In this document: positions 1-4,528 of the stretch, one piece after another
Numbering within the stretch: the stretch's first letter is position 1
How the letters are laid out: each line of letters starts with the position of its first letter
Source: Thermoleophilaceae bacterium
GTDB lineage: Bacteria; Actinomycetota; Thermoleophilia; Solirubrobacterales; Thermoleophilaceae
Length of the DNA: 8,574 nucleotides
Reading direction: 5' to 3'
Assembly: GCA_013811765.1 (NCBI GenBank)
Contig: JACCUO010000010.1
Location: forward strand, 1 to 8,574
The notes under the pieces: model-generated
What the model was told of the DNA's origin: nothing
Database searches by the model: none
The model's input: the letters and a program-made list of their open reading frames with translations, nothing else
Position numbers and translations under genes: made by a program

Positions 1-174
1 GCCCATATTGCGCGAGCGCGAGGTGTTCCTAGCGTCGAACCTGACCAGCGAGCCGTCGCTCGTAAGCCCAAACCCAGTCCGGTTGTTGCTGAAGTTGTTG
101 CGCTGCGCATCCGCTACGGACGCGAGCGGTGCGAGGACTCCAAGTGCCACGAGTACGACCAATGTCTTGCGCAT
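1..174 (-). CDS. secreted DUF4394-like protein, N-terminal part (runs off left edge)
   Basis: The first 58 codons are present and the frame stays open to the window edge. The protein begins MRKTLVVLVALGVLAPL, a classical signal peptide: a short basic start, then a hydrophobic core to about residue 18, with a likely signal peptidase cut at ASVADA (about residue 23). It is therefore expected outside the membrane. Residues 34-47 read GFGLTSDGSLVRFD, which resembles the opening blade-like repeat of DUF4394 proteins (beta-propeller-like, found in many secreted bacterial proteins, function unknown). The start ATG at 172-174 is set by an AGGGAG Shine-Dalgarno at 181-186, six bases upstream. The gene lies downstream of FKBP on the same strand, but 150 bases separate them, so a separate promoter is likely. 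The family call rests on about 15 residues and is tentative; that this is a real secreted protein is much surer. Confidence 0.7.
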   Translation of the reverse strand, partial: MRKTLVVLVALGVLAPLASVADAQRNNFSNNRTGFGLTSDGSLVRFDARNTSRSRNMG

Positions 175-180
175 GAGGAT

Positions 181-186
181 CTCCCT
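181..186 (-). promoter_or_regulatory. Shine-Dalgarno AGGGAG of the left-edge secreted gene
   Basis: On the minus strand AGGGAG sits six bases before the ATG at 174. It fixes the start of the partial DUF4394-like gene and contrasts with the leaderless-looking starts of several neighbours. Confidence 0.7.
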
Positions 187-238
187 GTTGAGTTCGGGTT
201 ACCTCTCCTTCGCGGAGGGGTGGCCCGTGGCTCAATCC

Positions 239-276
239 GGATGCGCCAACTTCTCGTCGGGAGGGCAGGATGCGCC
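239..276. repeat. two 9-bp direct repeats upstream of the left-edge gene
   Basis: GGATGCGCC occurs at 239-247 and again at 268-276, 29 bases apart start to start, or close to three helical turns. Similarity continues weakly after each copy (AACTT versus GATTCTT). The pair lies in the 154-base gap between the FKBP stop and the DUF4394-like start, where that gene's promoter should be, so it could be a tandem regulator site. I found no convincing -35/-10 pair to anchor it. Chance is a real alternative in such GC-rich DNA. Confidence 0.3.
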
Positions 277-307
277 GATTCTTGGCAGAGGAGCCGTCGG
301 GTCTCAC

Positions 308-324
308 GCGCGCCCGGGGCGCGC
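308..324 (-). terminator. possible terminator hairpin after FKBP gene
   Basis: A perfect inverted repeat GCGCGCCC / GGGCGCGC (308-315 and 317-324, one-base centre) begins four bases past the FKBP stop codon. As RNA it would form a stem of about seven GC pairs with a three-base loop. No U-tract follows, so this is at best a GC-type actinobacterial terminator; it could also be a chance GC palindrome. Confidence 0.35.
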
Positions 325-328
325 CAGA

Positions 329-709
329 TCAGCGCAGGCCGACGAGGTCCACGACGAAGACCAGCGTCTCGTCGGGACCGATGACCCCGCCCGCGCCGCG
401 CTTTCCGTAGGCGAGGTCCGGCGGGATAGTTATCCGTCGGCGTCCGCCGACCTTCATGCCCTGGACGCCCTGGTCCCAGCCGGGAATGACCTGCCCCTGA
501 CCGAGGCCGAACTTGAACGTCTTGCCGCTGTCCCACGAGGCGTCGAACTGCTTGCCGGTGGCCCACGAGACGCCGACGTAGTGGACCTCAACCTTGTGAC
601 CGGCGGTGGCCTCCTCGCCGTCACCGACGGTGATGTCCTCGAGCTCGAGCTGGTAGGACGGTGGCTGGTCGGCGGGGACGTCCACCTGGGGCTTCCCGTT
701 CATGGCCAT
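329..709 (-). CDS. FKBP-type peptidyl-prolyl cis-trans isomerase
   Basis: A single-domain FKBP of 126 residues, close to the size of FKBP12 plus a short N-terminal extension. It catalyses cis-trans isomerisation of X-Pro bonds. There is no signal peptide or lipobox, so it should be cytoplasmic. The pocket residues of the family are all visible: Y44 in VHYVG, F55-D56, V75-I76 and W79 in GQVIPGWDQG, Y101 in LAYGKRG, and F118 in LVFVVDLVGL. The frame stays open to 856, but the conserved fold begins near residue 20 of the product and the residues before M1 are low-quality. I chose the ATG at 707-709; the ATG at 701-703 would shorten it by two residues. A TAGGTT hexamer at -14 to -9 and the lack of a clear Shine-Dalgarno suggest a leaderless transcript. 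It is divergent from the SDR gene, 78 bases away. Confidence 0.95.
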   Translation of the reverse strand: MAMNGKPQVDVPADQPPSYQLELEDITVGDGEEATAGHKVEVHYVGVSWATGKQFDASWDSGKTFKFGLGQGQVIPGWDQGVQGMKVGGRRRITIPPDLAYGKRGAGGVIGPDETLVFVVDLVGLR

Positions 710-717
710 GGTCCGGC

Positions 718-723
718 AACCTA
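718..723 (-). promoter_or_regulatory. candidate -10 element of FKBP gene (TAGGTT)
   Basis: On the minus strand TAGGTT lies eight bases before the ATG at 709. It fits the TANNNT pattern of leaderless actinobacterial genes. No good -35 is seen at the usual distance. Confidence 0.4.
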
Positions 724-737
724 CCGATTGGCCTGCA

Positions 738-754
738 CAGGCGTCTATCGCCTG
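738..754. promoter_or_regulatory. inverted repeat in the FKBP/SDR divergent promoter, candidate operator
   Basis: CAGGCG-TCTAT-CGCCTG is a perfect 6-bp inverted repeat with a 5-base spacer. A further GCCTG arm at 731-735 can also pair with CAGGC at 738-742, giving three alternating half-sites. The repeat sits near the middle of the 78-base gap between the two divergent start codons, about where the -35 regions of both should lie. That placement suits a dimeric repressor or activator serving one or both genes. No regulator gene is adjacent, and the identity of a binding protein is unknown. Confidence 0.4.
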
Positions 755-787
755 CTGCGTATGCCGACGGGTGCTAGAAAGCCGCGT

Positions 788-1480
788 ATGACCGACTCCC
801 CCGTACTCCTGATCACCGGCGCCAGCAGCGGCATCGGTGCCGCCACCGCCAGGCACGCCGTGCAGGCCGGATGGCGGGTCGTGCTCGCCGCCCGCTCGGA
901 GGACAAGCTCGAGGCGCTCGCGTCAGAGCTCGGCGGCGAGGACAAAGCGATCCCGGTGCGCTGCGACGTCACGAACTGGGATGACCAGCAGGCAGCGGTT
1001 GCCGCGTCGACCGATGCGTTCGGGCGCCTTGACGCTTCCATGGCCAACGCGGGGTTCGGCGCGAAGCGCGGCTTCCTGGAGGAGAGCGTCGAGCACTGGA
1101 GGGCGATGGTGGACACGAACGTCTTCGGCTGCGCGCTATCGATCCGGGCCGCGCTGGGCCACTTTCGGGCCCAGAACGCGGGCCACATGCTGCTGACCGG
1201 CTCGGTGGCCGGTCGCCGGGCGATGCCTGGCTCGCTCTACTCGGCCACCAAGTGGGCCGTCACTGCGATGGGCGAGAGCCTGCGGGCGGAGGTGGCGGAC
1301 TCGCCGATCAAGGTCACCCTGATCGAGCCCGGGATGGTGGACACGCCGTTCTTCGACGACCGCCCGAGCGGTGCCCTCGAGCCCGACGACATCGCCCGTG
1401 CCGTGACCTACGCCCTCTCCCAGCCCGCCCACGTTGACGTGAACGAGATCCTCGTGCGCCCGGTCAACCAGGCGCCCTGA
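788..1480 (+). CDS. classical short-chain dehydrogenase/reductase (SDR)
   Basis: An NAD(P)-dependent oxidoreductase of 230 residues, the usual length for a classical SDR. The Rossmann glycine motif TGASSGIG is at residues 10-17, A35-R36 at the end of strand beta-2 favours NADP(H), D60-V61 contacts adenine, and NAG is at 87-89. The complete catalytic tetrad is present: N110, S138, Y150 and K154 in YSATK. The specificity loop after PGMVDTPF (about 209-216) is short. The substrate cannot be read from sequence; the nearest broad group is the YdfG / serine dehydrogenase-like SDRs. The frame is open upstream to base 8, but that part is antisense to the FKBP gene. The ATG at 788 starts the Rossmann strand directly (MTDSPVLLITG). 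It has only a weak AGAAAG upstream. It converges on the next gene with 19 bases between stop codons. Confidence 0.93.
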   Translation: MTDSPVLLITGASSGIGAATARHAVQAGWRVVLAARSEDKLEALASELGGEDKAIPVRCDVTNWDDQQAAVAASTDAFGRLDASMANAGFGAKRGFLEESVEHWRAMVDTNVFGCALSIRAALGHFRAQNAGHMLLTGSVAGRRAMPGSLYSATKWAVTAMGESLRAEVADSPIKVTLIEPGMVDTPFFDDRPSGALEPDDIARAVTYALSQPAHVDVNEILVRPVNQAP

Positions 1481-1499
1481 GAGCAGTCGCGAGGCGTTC

Positions 1500-1979
1500 T
1501 CACTCGGCGTTCTCGGCGCTGTAGCCCTCGACCGCCTGCCTTTGCTCAGCCTGGGTCGAGTGGGGGCGCCGCTCGAAGTAGCGCAGGGGCAGGGCCACTC
1601 CCGCCTTCGCGGCCGCGAGCTCGAAGGCCACAAGCGTCCGGGACCGGTCCTCCCCGTGCTCGCGCGCGTGGTCGTAGGCGTCGAGCTCGCAGCGAGCGCC
1701 CAGCTCCTCGAGAAAGGCCACGTGGTGCCCCCTCGTGGCGGCGGTGCCGTAGCCGTAGCGGGACACCGCCCGCTTTGTCTGCTCGCCTCCCAGCGTGTTC
1801 TCGTCGAACAGATGGGGCCTCAGCCGGTCGAGCGCGGCGCTGGATGCGTCAGGGCCATCGACGAACTCCGCGAGGGACTCGAGCGCCGCCGCGGACTTCT
1901 CGTTGCGCATGTCCATCGGGTAGTCCTTCTGCTCCTGGCGACGCCACTCGGCCTGCGAGCGCAGATAGTCGCTCAGCAC
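1500..1979 (-). CDS. protein of unknown function, 159 residues
   Basis: I do not recognise the family. The product is soluble, highly charged and mostly helical in appearance, with no signal peptide or membrane segment. The N-terminal stretch (SQAEWRRQEQKDYPMDMRN, residues 8-26) is rich in Glu, Arg and Gln, followed by an alanine-rich helix (SAAALESLAEFV) and an Asp/Glu/His-rich middle (residues 96-113, including ELDAYDHAREHGED). There is one Cys (97). Strong G/C bias at third positions supports this strand over the overlapping plus-strand reading. The start is GTG at 1977-1979, preceded by GAGGAGGG about 10 bases upstream and a second GGAG three bases upstream; an in-frame TGA lies further upstream, with no ATG between. 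The gene stands alone between the convergent SDR and the divergent polymerase IV gene. Confidence 0.8.
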   Translation of the reverse strand: MLSDYLRSQAEWRRQEQKDYPMDMRNEKSAAALESLAEFVDGPDASSAALDRLRPHLFDENTLGGEQTKRAVSRYGYGTAATRGHHVAFLEELGARCELDAYDHAREHGEDRSRTLVAFELAAAKAGVALPLRYFERRPHSTQAEQRQAVEGYSAENAE

Positions 1980-1986
1980 GTTCTCC

Positions 1987-2027
1987 AGCCCTCCTCGATC
2001 GGATCGCCATTTGAGCCCGCCGCGATC
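1987..2027. repeat. two imperfect 14-bp direct repeats before the unknown gene
   Basis: AGCCCTCCTCGATC (1987-2000) and AGCCCGCCGCGATC (2014-2027) match at 12 of 14 positions and are 27 bases apart. The nearer copy contains the complement of the GAGGAGGG Shine-Dalgarno of the unknown gene, so the farther copy resembles a second, duplicated ribosome-binding region. It may be a small local duplication. Confidence 0.35.
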
Positions 2028-2086
2028 CGGCGGACAAGATCACTCTAGGGATCGGCGCGCCGGGCCCGTGCCGCCGAGACGCCCCC

Positions 2087-2092
2087 TAGGGT
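2087..2092 (+). promoter_or_regulatory. candidate -10 of polymerase IV gene (TAGGGT)
   Basis: TAGGGT lies exactly at -12 to -7 relative to the GTG at 2099, the position expected for a leaderless transcript that starts at the start codon. A second CTAGGG is found 41 bases upstream at 2045-2050. No actinobacterial LexA box is visible between 1980 and 2098. Confidence 0.45.
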
Positions 2093-2098
2093 TCAGGC

Positions 2099-3172
2099 GT
2101 GCGCGGCTCGCCCTACGCCTACGCATTGGTGGACATGGACGCTTTCTACGTGAGCGTCGAGCTTCAACGGCGCCCGGAGCTGCGCGGGCTGCCGGTGGTT
2201 GTGGCGGGCAGCGGGCCACGCGCGGTCGTGACCACCGCGAGCTATGAGGCACGCAGGTTCGGGGTCTTCTCCGCCACGCCCGCCTCACGGGCCCGGCGGC
2301 TCTGCCCCGACGCCGTCTTCGTGGCGCCGGACTTCTCCCACTACCGCGAGCGGTCCGCGGAAGTGATGCGTGTGCTCGGCGCGCAGATCGAGCGCGTGGA
2401 GGTCGTGGGCCTGGACGAGGCCTACCTCGACCTGTCCGGCCTGGAGCGTCCCAAGGCGGCCGCCAGGCAGGTGAAGGCGGCCGTCACGGCGGCGACGGGG
2501 CTGGGATGCTCGATCGGGGTGGGGCCCAGCAAGCTGGTGGCGAAGGTGGCCTCCGACGCCGATAAGCCGAACGGGTTCCTGGCGCTGACCGCCGATGAGG
2601 CGCGGCGGCGCTTTGGCGAGCGCTCGCCCGGTCTGATCCCCGGCATCGGGCCAAAGACCGTCGAGCGCCTGGAGCGACGCGGAGTGAAGACCCTCGGCGC
2701 GCTCGGGGGACTTCCCGATGCCACGTTGGTGGAGTGGTTCGGCGATCGACTCGGCCCCCATCTGGGCCGGCTCGCCCGGTTCGAGGACGAACGCCGGATC
2801 GAAACCATCCGGGTGCGCAAGTCGGAGTCACGCGAGACGACCTTTGACCACGACCTGCGCGGGCTTAGGGCACTCGAGCCGGTCCTCGGTCAACTCACGG
2901 GCCGGCTTTGCGAAGACCTCGCCCGCCACGGCCGGGCCGGCAGGACGGTCGCGATCAAGGTGCGCCTCGATGACTTCTCGACCCTCACTCGGGCGCGCAC
3001 CTTGAGGGTGGCCACGAGCGACGCCCAGGTGGTCGGGGGCGTTGCCCGCGAACTGCTGCACGCGCTCGATCCCACACGGCCGGTCAGGCTGCTCGGGGTG
3101 CGCGTGGCCGGTCTTGACGAAGTGGAGGGGGAGCCAAGAGGCCCCGCGGACCAGCTGCGGCTGTCCCTCTAG
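2099..3172 (+). CDS. dinB: Y-family DNA polymerase IV (translesion synthesis)
   Basis: A full-length 357-residue Y-family polymerase that copies past damaged template bases. The catalytic carboxylates are D12 in VDMDAFY and D106-E107 in GLDEAYLD. Y17 is the steric-gate residue that excludes ribonucleotides. The fingers motif SYEARRFGV is at 48-56. The thumb helix-hairpin-helix GIGPKTVERLERRGV lies near 185-200, and the little-finger domain fills roughly 240-345. The last six residues, QLRLSL (352-357), match the beta-clamp-binding hexapeptide QLxLxL/F, so the protein should dock on DnaN. The residue before LDEA is Gly where many relatives have Ser. The start is GTG and it looks leaderless. 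It is divergent from the unknown gene with 119 bases between. Nothing in that gap looks like an SOS operator, so damage induction by LexA is not supported. Confidence 0.95.
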   Translation: MRGSPYAYALVDMDAFYVSVELQRRPELRGLPVVVAGSGPRAVVTTASYEARRFGVFSATPASRARRLCPDAVFVAPDFSHYRERSAEVMRVLGAQIERVEVVGLDEAYLDLSGLERPKAAARQVKAAVTAATGLGCSIGVGPSKLVAKVASDADKPNGFLALTADEARRRFGERSPGLIPGIGPKTVERLERRGVKTLGALGGLPDATLVEWFGDRLGPHLGRLARFEDERRIETIRVRKSESRETTFDHDLRGLRALEPVLGQLTGRLCEDLARHGRAGRTVAIKVRLDDFSTLTRARTLRVATSDAQVVGGVARELLHALDPTRPVRLLGVRVAGLDEVEGEPRGPADQLRLSL

Positions 3173-3218
3173 CTGCTCGCCCCACCCCCCGTTCCGGCGG
3201 GCACAGCGCGGGCGACCG

Positions 3219-4163
3219 TCATTCGGTGGCCCAGACCACACCCGTGCTCCCGAACCTGAGCCGGTGCTTGGTGGCGGCGGTCAGGTCCCAGTCGCGGCCC
3301 GCGGCAAATGGACCACGGTCGATGACGGGGACGGTGACCGACCGGCCACGGTGACGGAAGGTCACGCGCGTGCCGCACGGCAGGTACTTGTGCGCCACGC
3401 CGAGGCGACCCGAGGTGAGCGCCCCACCGCACGCGGTGCCGTTGCCGTACAGCCCGGGGCCATACCAGGAGGCGTGCCCGGGGCGATAGACGTACACCCG
3501 CCTGAGCCGGTCGCTCGCCGCTGCCGCCGTACCGTCGCCGGCGAAGCGCACACGCAGGCGGTAGATGCCGGGATGGCCCGGGCGAAACGCCGCCCTGAAC
3601 CGGCCGCCGCTGCGCGTGCGGATGCGGTCGACGGTCTTCCAGCCGCGGCGGGTGCGCAGCTGCAGGCGAAGCGTGCGCCCGCGAAGGCGTGGCACCAGCC
3701 TGCCCTTCACGCGCACGGCGCGCCCCCCGAGCACGTGGCGAACCGACTGCGCCGCGAGGTCGGCCACCACGGTCACGCGCCGGGAAGCGCTCGGGGCCGC
3801 GGTGCCCTGCGCCACGGCCCGGTAGGACCCCGAGCGGGTGGCCTTGACGGTGAACCGATAGGAGCCGTCGGCCCGGGTCTTGGAGGTGGCCACCGAGTGA
3901 AAGCCGTGTCCGCCCACGGCGTGCTCCAGGCGGATCGGCGTACCGGCTGTCCGGGGGGTCACGAAACCGCTGATGGCGACCCGCTTGCCGTAGCGCACCT
4001 TCTGGCCCTTACCCGCGCCGAGGATGCTGATTTCGGCCGATGGAACTCCCGCGGCGCCGCTGGCGCCGGATATCTGGGCGGCGGCAGTCCCGCCTGAAAT
4101 GCTGCACGCGACCGACAGGACGAGCAGCAGCCCGCGGCCACGCAGGGTGAATTGCGTGTTCAA
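3219..4163 (-). CDS. secreted RlpA-like double-psi beta-barrel protein, probable wall-active
   Basis: A 314-residue exported protein. A signal peptide covers residues 1-29 (core GLLLVLSVACSI, probable cut after TAAA). Two beta-rich repeats follow (about 45-133 and 134-226), resembling Ig-like or carboxypeptidase-type repeats that end in gSYRa / GIYRLRV strands. The C-terminal RlpA-type double-psi beta-barrel begins at ASWYGPGLYGNGTACGG (231-247) and runs to the end. The residues matching the His and Asp needed for lytic transglycosylase activity in Pseudomonas RlpA are kept: H258 in AHKYLPCG and D282 in VIDRGPF. C245 and C263 could form a disulfide. A role in cutting peptidoglycan is inferred. 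The start is TTG at 4161-4163, with AAAGG five bases upstream; the ATG at 4165-4167 is out of frame. The leader carries a c-di-AMP riboswitch and lies behind a CRP-type site. Confidence 0.92.
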   Translation of the reverse strand: MNTQFTLRGRGLLLVLSVACSISGGTAAAQISGASGAAGVPSAEISILGAGKGQKVRYGKRVAISGFVTPRTAGTPIRLEHAVGGHGFHSVATSKTRADGSYRFTVKATRSGSYRAVAQGTAAPSASRRVTVVADLAAQSVRHVLGGRAVRVKGRLVPRLRGRTLRLQLRTRRGWKTVDRIRTRSGGRFRAAFRPGHPGIYRLRVRFAGDGTAAAASDRLRRVYVYRPGHASWYGPGLYGNGTACGGALTSGRLGVAHKYLPCGTRVTFRHRGRSVTVPVIDRGPFAAGRDWDLTAATKHRLRFGSTGVVWATE

Positions 4164-4168
4164 ACATG

Positions 4169-4175
4169 CCTTTCT
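4169..4175 (-). promoter_or_regulatory. Shine-Dalgarno AGAAAGG for the TTG start
   Basis: On the minus strand AGAAAGG is followed by five bases and then TTG (4161-4163). It decides the start: no in-frame ATG exists between the upstream in-frame TGA and the signal peptide, and the nearby ATG (4165-4167) is out of frame and only one base from the Shine-Dalgarno. It lies eight bases past the 3' strand of riboswitch helix P1, close enough for ligand-dependent control of ribosome access. Confidence 0.7.
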
Positions 4176-4183
4176 GCGGCCTT

Positions 4184-4327
4184 CTGTGCCTACGGGGTTA
4201 GCTGTCGGACTCGCGCCGCATTGGGCAGCGCTACGACTGGATCACCAGCCGATTCGCCCCGACCGCCTGAGAGGCGGCAGTGGGTCCCCCGTCCGCGCGC
4301 CCCGTGGGGGAACGCAGTTCGGCAAAG
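4184..4327 (-). promoter_or_regulatory. ydaO-type cyclic di-AMP riboswitch
   Basis: The RNA on the minus strand carries the signature blocks of the ydaO/yuaA class in the correct order: TGCCGAAC at the 5' end, GGGGGACCCA (4281-4290), a CCGCC/GGCGG hairpin (4263-4277), GGGGCGAATC (4251-4260; consensus GGGGUGAAUC), a CGCTGC/GCGGCG hairpin (4214-4230), then CCGACAGCTAACC and CGTAGGC (4188-4208). Helix P1 can form between CUUUGCC (4321-4327) and GGCACAG (4184-4190) with one mismatch. The class binds c-di-AMP and in actinobacteria precedes genes for wall hydrolases such as rpf. Only 20 bases separate P1 from the TTG start and no terminator fits there, so control of translation is more likely than attenuation. 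In related switches, ligand lowers expression. Confidence 0.9.
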
Positions 4328-4332
4328 CCGAA
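4318..4332 (-). promoter_or_regulatory. hairpin that would compete with riboswitch helix P1
   Basis: TTCGGC-TTT-GCCGAA is a perfect 6-bp stem with a three-base loop. Its loop and 3' arm use the same bases (4321-4327) that form the 5' strand of P1, so the two structures exclude each other. It may be the ligand-free fold of the leader. Confidence 0.45.
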
Positions 4333-4347
4333 TTGAACGAGGGGCGG

Positions 4348-4353
4348 AAGATA
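4348..4353 (-). promoter_or_regulatory. candidate -10 (TATCTT) for the riboswitch transcript
   Basis: TATCTT on the minus strand lies about 20 bases before the aptamer and would place the RNA start near 4340-4342. The hexamer 17 bases upstream, ACACTT (4371-4376), is a poor -35, as expected for an activator-dependent promoter, and overlaps the CRP-type site. Confidence 0.4.
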
Positions 4354-4372
4354 GAGAACGTGGCGGACGGAA

Positions 4373-4390
4373 GTGTGATCTCCATCACAC
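4373..4390. promoter_or_regulatory. CRP/GlxR-type operator (perfect palindrome)
   Basis: GTGTGA-TCTCCA-TCACAC contains the full CRP-family consensus TGTGA-N6-TCACA with both half-sites perfect and one further symmetric pair. Its centre is at 4381.5, about -41 from the RNA start predicted by the TATCTT element. That is the class II position, where CRP replaces a weak -35. The site is 139 bases from the nadE start on the other side, so it most likely serves the RlpA-like gene. A cAMP-responsive CRP/GlxR protein is the expected ligand; the gene for it is not in this window. Confidence 0.75.
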
Positions 4391-4528
4391 GCGGGGTGCT
4401 CTGCAACGGGTCTCCCAACGCCCCAGGCGAGCTCGCGGCCTGCACGGAGGCGATAGTCGCCGCGGTCGGCGGCTGGTGCGACGAGCCGGGATCCCCGCAC
4501 CGGCCCGCGCAACGCTCATAATTCCCGC
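4391..4528. other. remainder of the RlpA/nadE divergent gap
   Basis: The 365 bases between the two divergent starts (4164-4528) contain no supportable gene. The half nearest nadE holds one imperfect inverted repeat, CTGGTGCG (4473-4480) with CGCACCGG (4496-4503), eight pairs including one G-T, just upstream of the nadE -10. It might be an operator. I see nothing else in this part. Confidence 0.35.
4517..4522 (+). promoter_or_regulatory. nadE -10 element (CATAAT), leaderless start
   Basis: CATAAT differs from TATAAT at one base and lies exactly at -12 to -7 from the ATG at 4529. Transcription should therefore begin at or within a base or two of the A of the start codon. The seven bases between are pyrimidine-rich and hold no Shine-Dalgarno. 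Confidence 0.6.

Noticed and set aside
200..220. Hairpin (CTCC / GGAG around TTCGC) in the leader of the left-edge gene as a riboswitch
   Set aside because: The stem is only four to six pairs with mismatches, and no known aptamer consensus is present.
8..787. Long plus-strand open frame continuous with the SDR gene, suggesting an N-terminal fusion of about 260 residues
   Set aside because: Most of it is antisense to the FKBP gene, whose full set of active-site residues proves the minus strand codes there. The SDR fold begins right at ATG 788.
1542..2048. 168-residue plus-strand open frame over the unknown gene
   Set aside because: The minus-strand frame has better third-position bias, a good Shine-Dalgarno and a normal amino-acid composition.
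3173..3218. Terminator between dinB and the convergent RlpA-like gene
   Set aside because: Only a four-pair CCCG/CGGG stem can be drawn and no U-tract is present on either strand.
3042..4097. 351-residue plus-strand open frame overlapping the end of dinB and the RlpA-like gene
   Set aside because: It is the GC-rich shadow of two clear genes. The translation is low-complexity Ala/Gly/Arg with no recognisable domain.
4104..4106. Cys20 of the RlpA-like protein as a lipoprotein attachment site
   Set aside because: The preceding residues are S-V-A, so position -3 is Ser rather than Leu, Val or Ile. A signal peptidase I cut after TAAA nearby is a better fit.
4231..4521. Small open frames on both strands in the RlpA/nadE gap
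   Set aside because: They overlap the riboswitch and operator, lack Shine-Dalgarno sites and have Arg/Gly/Pro-rich random-looking translations.
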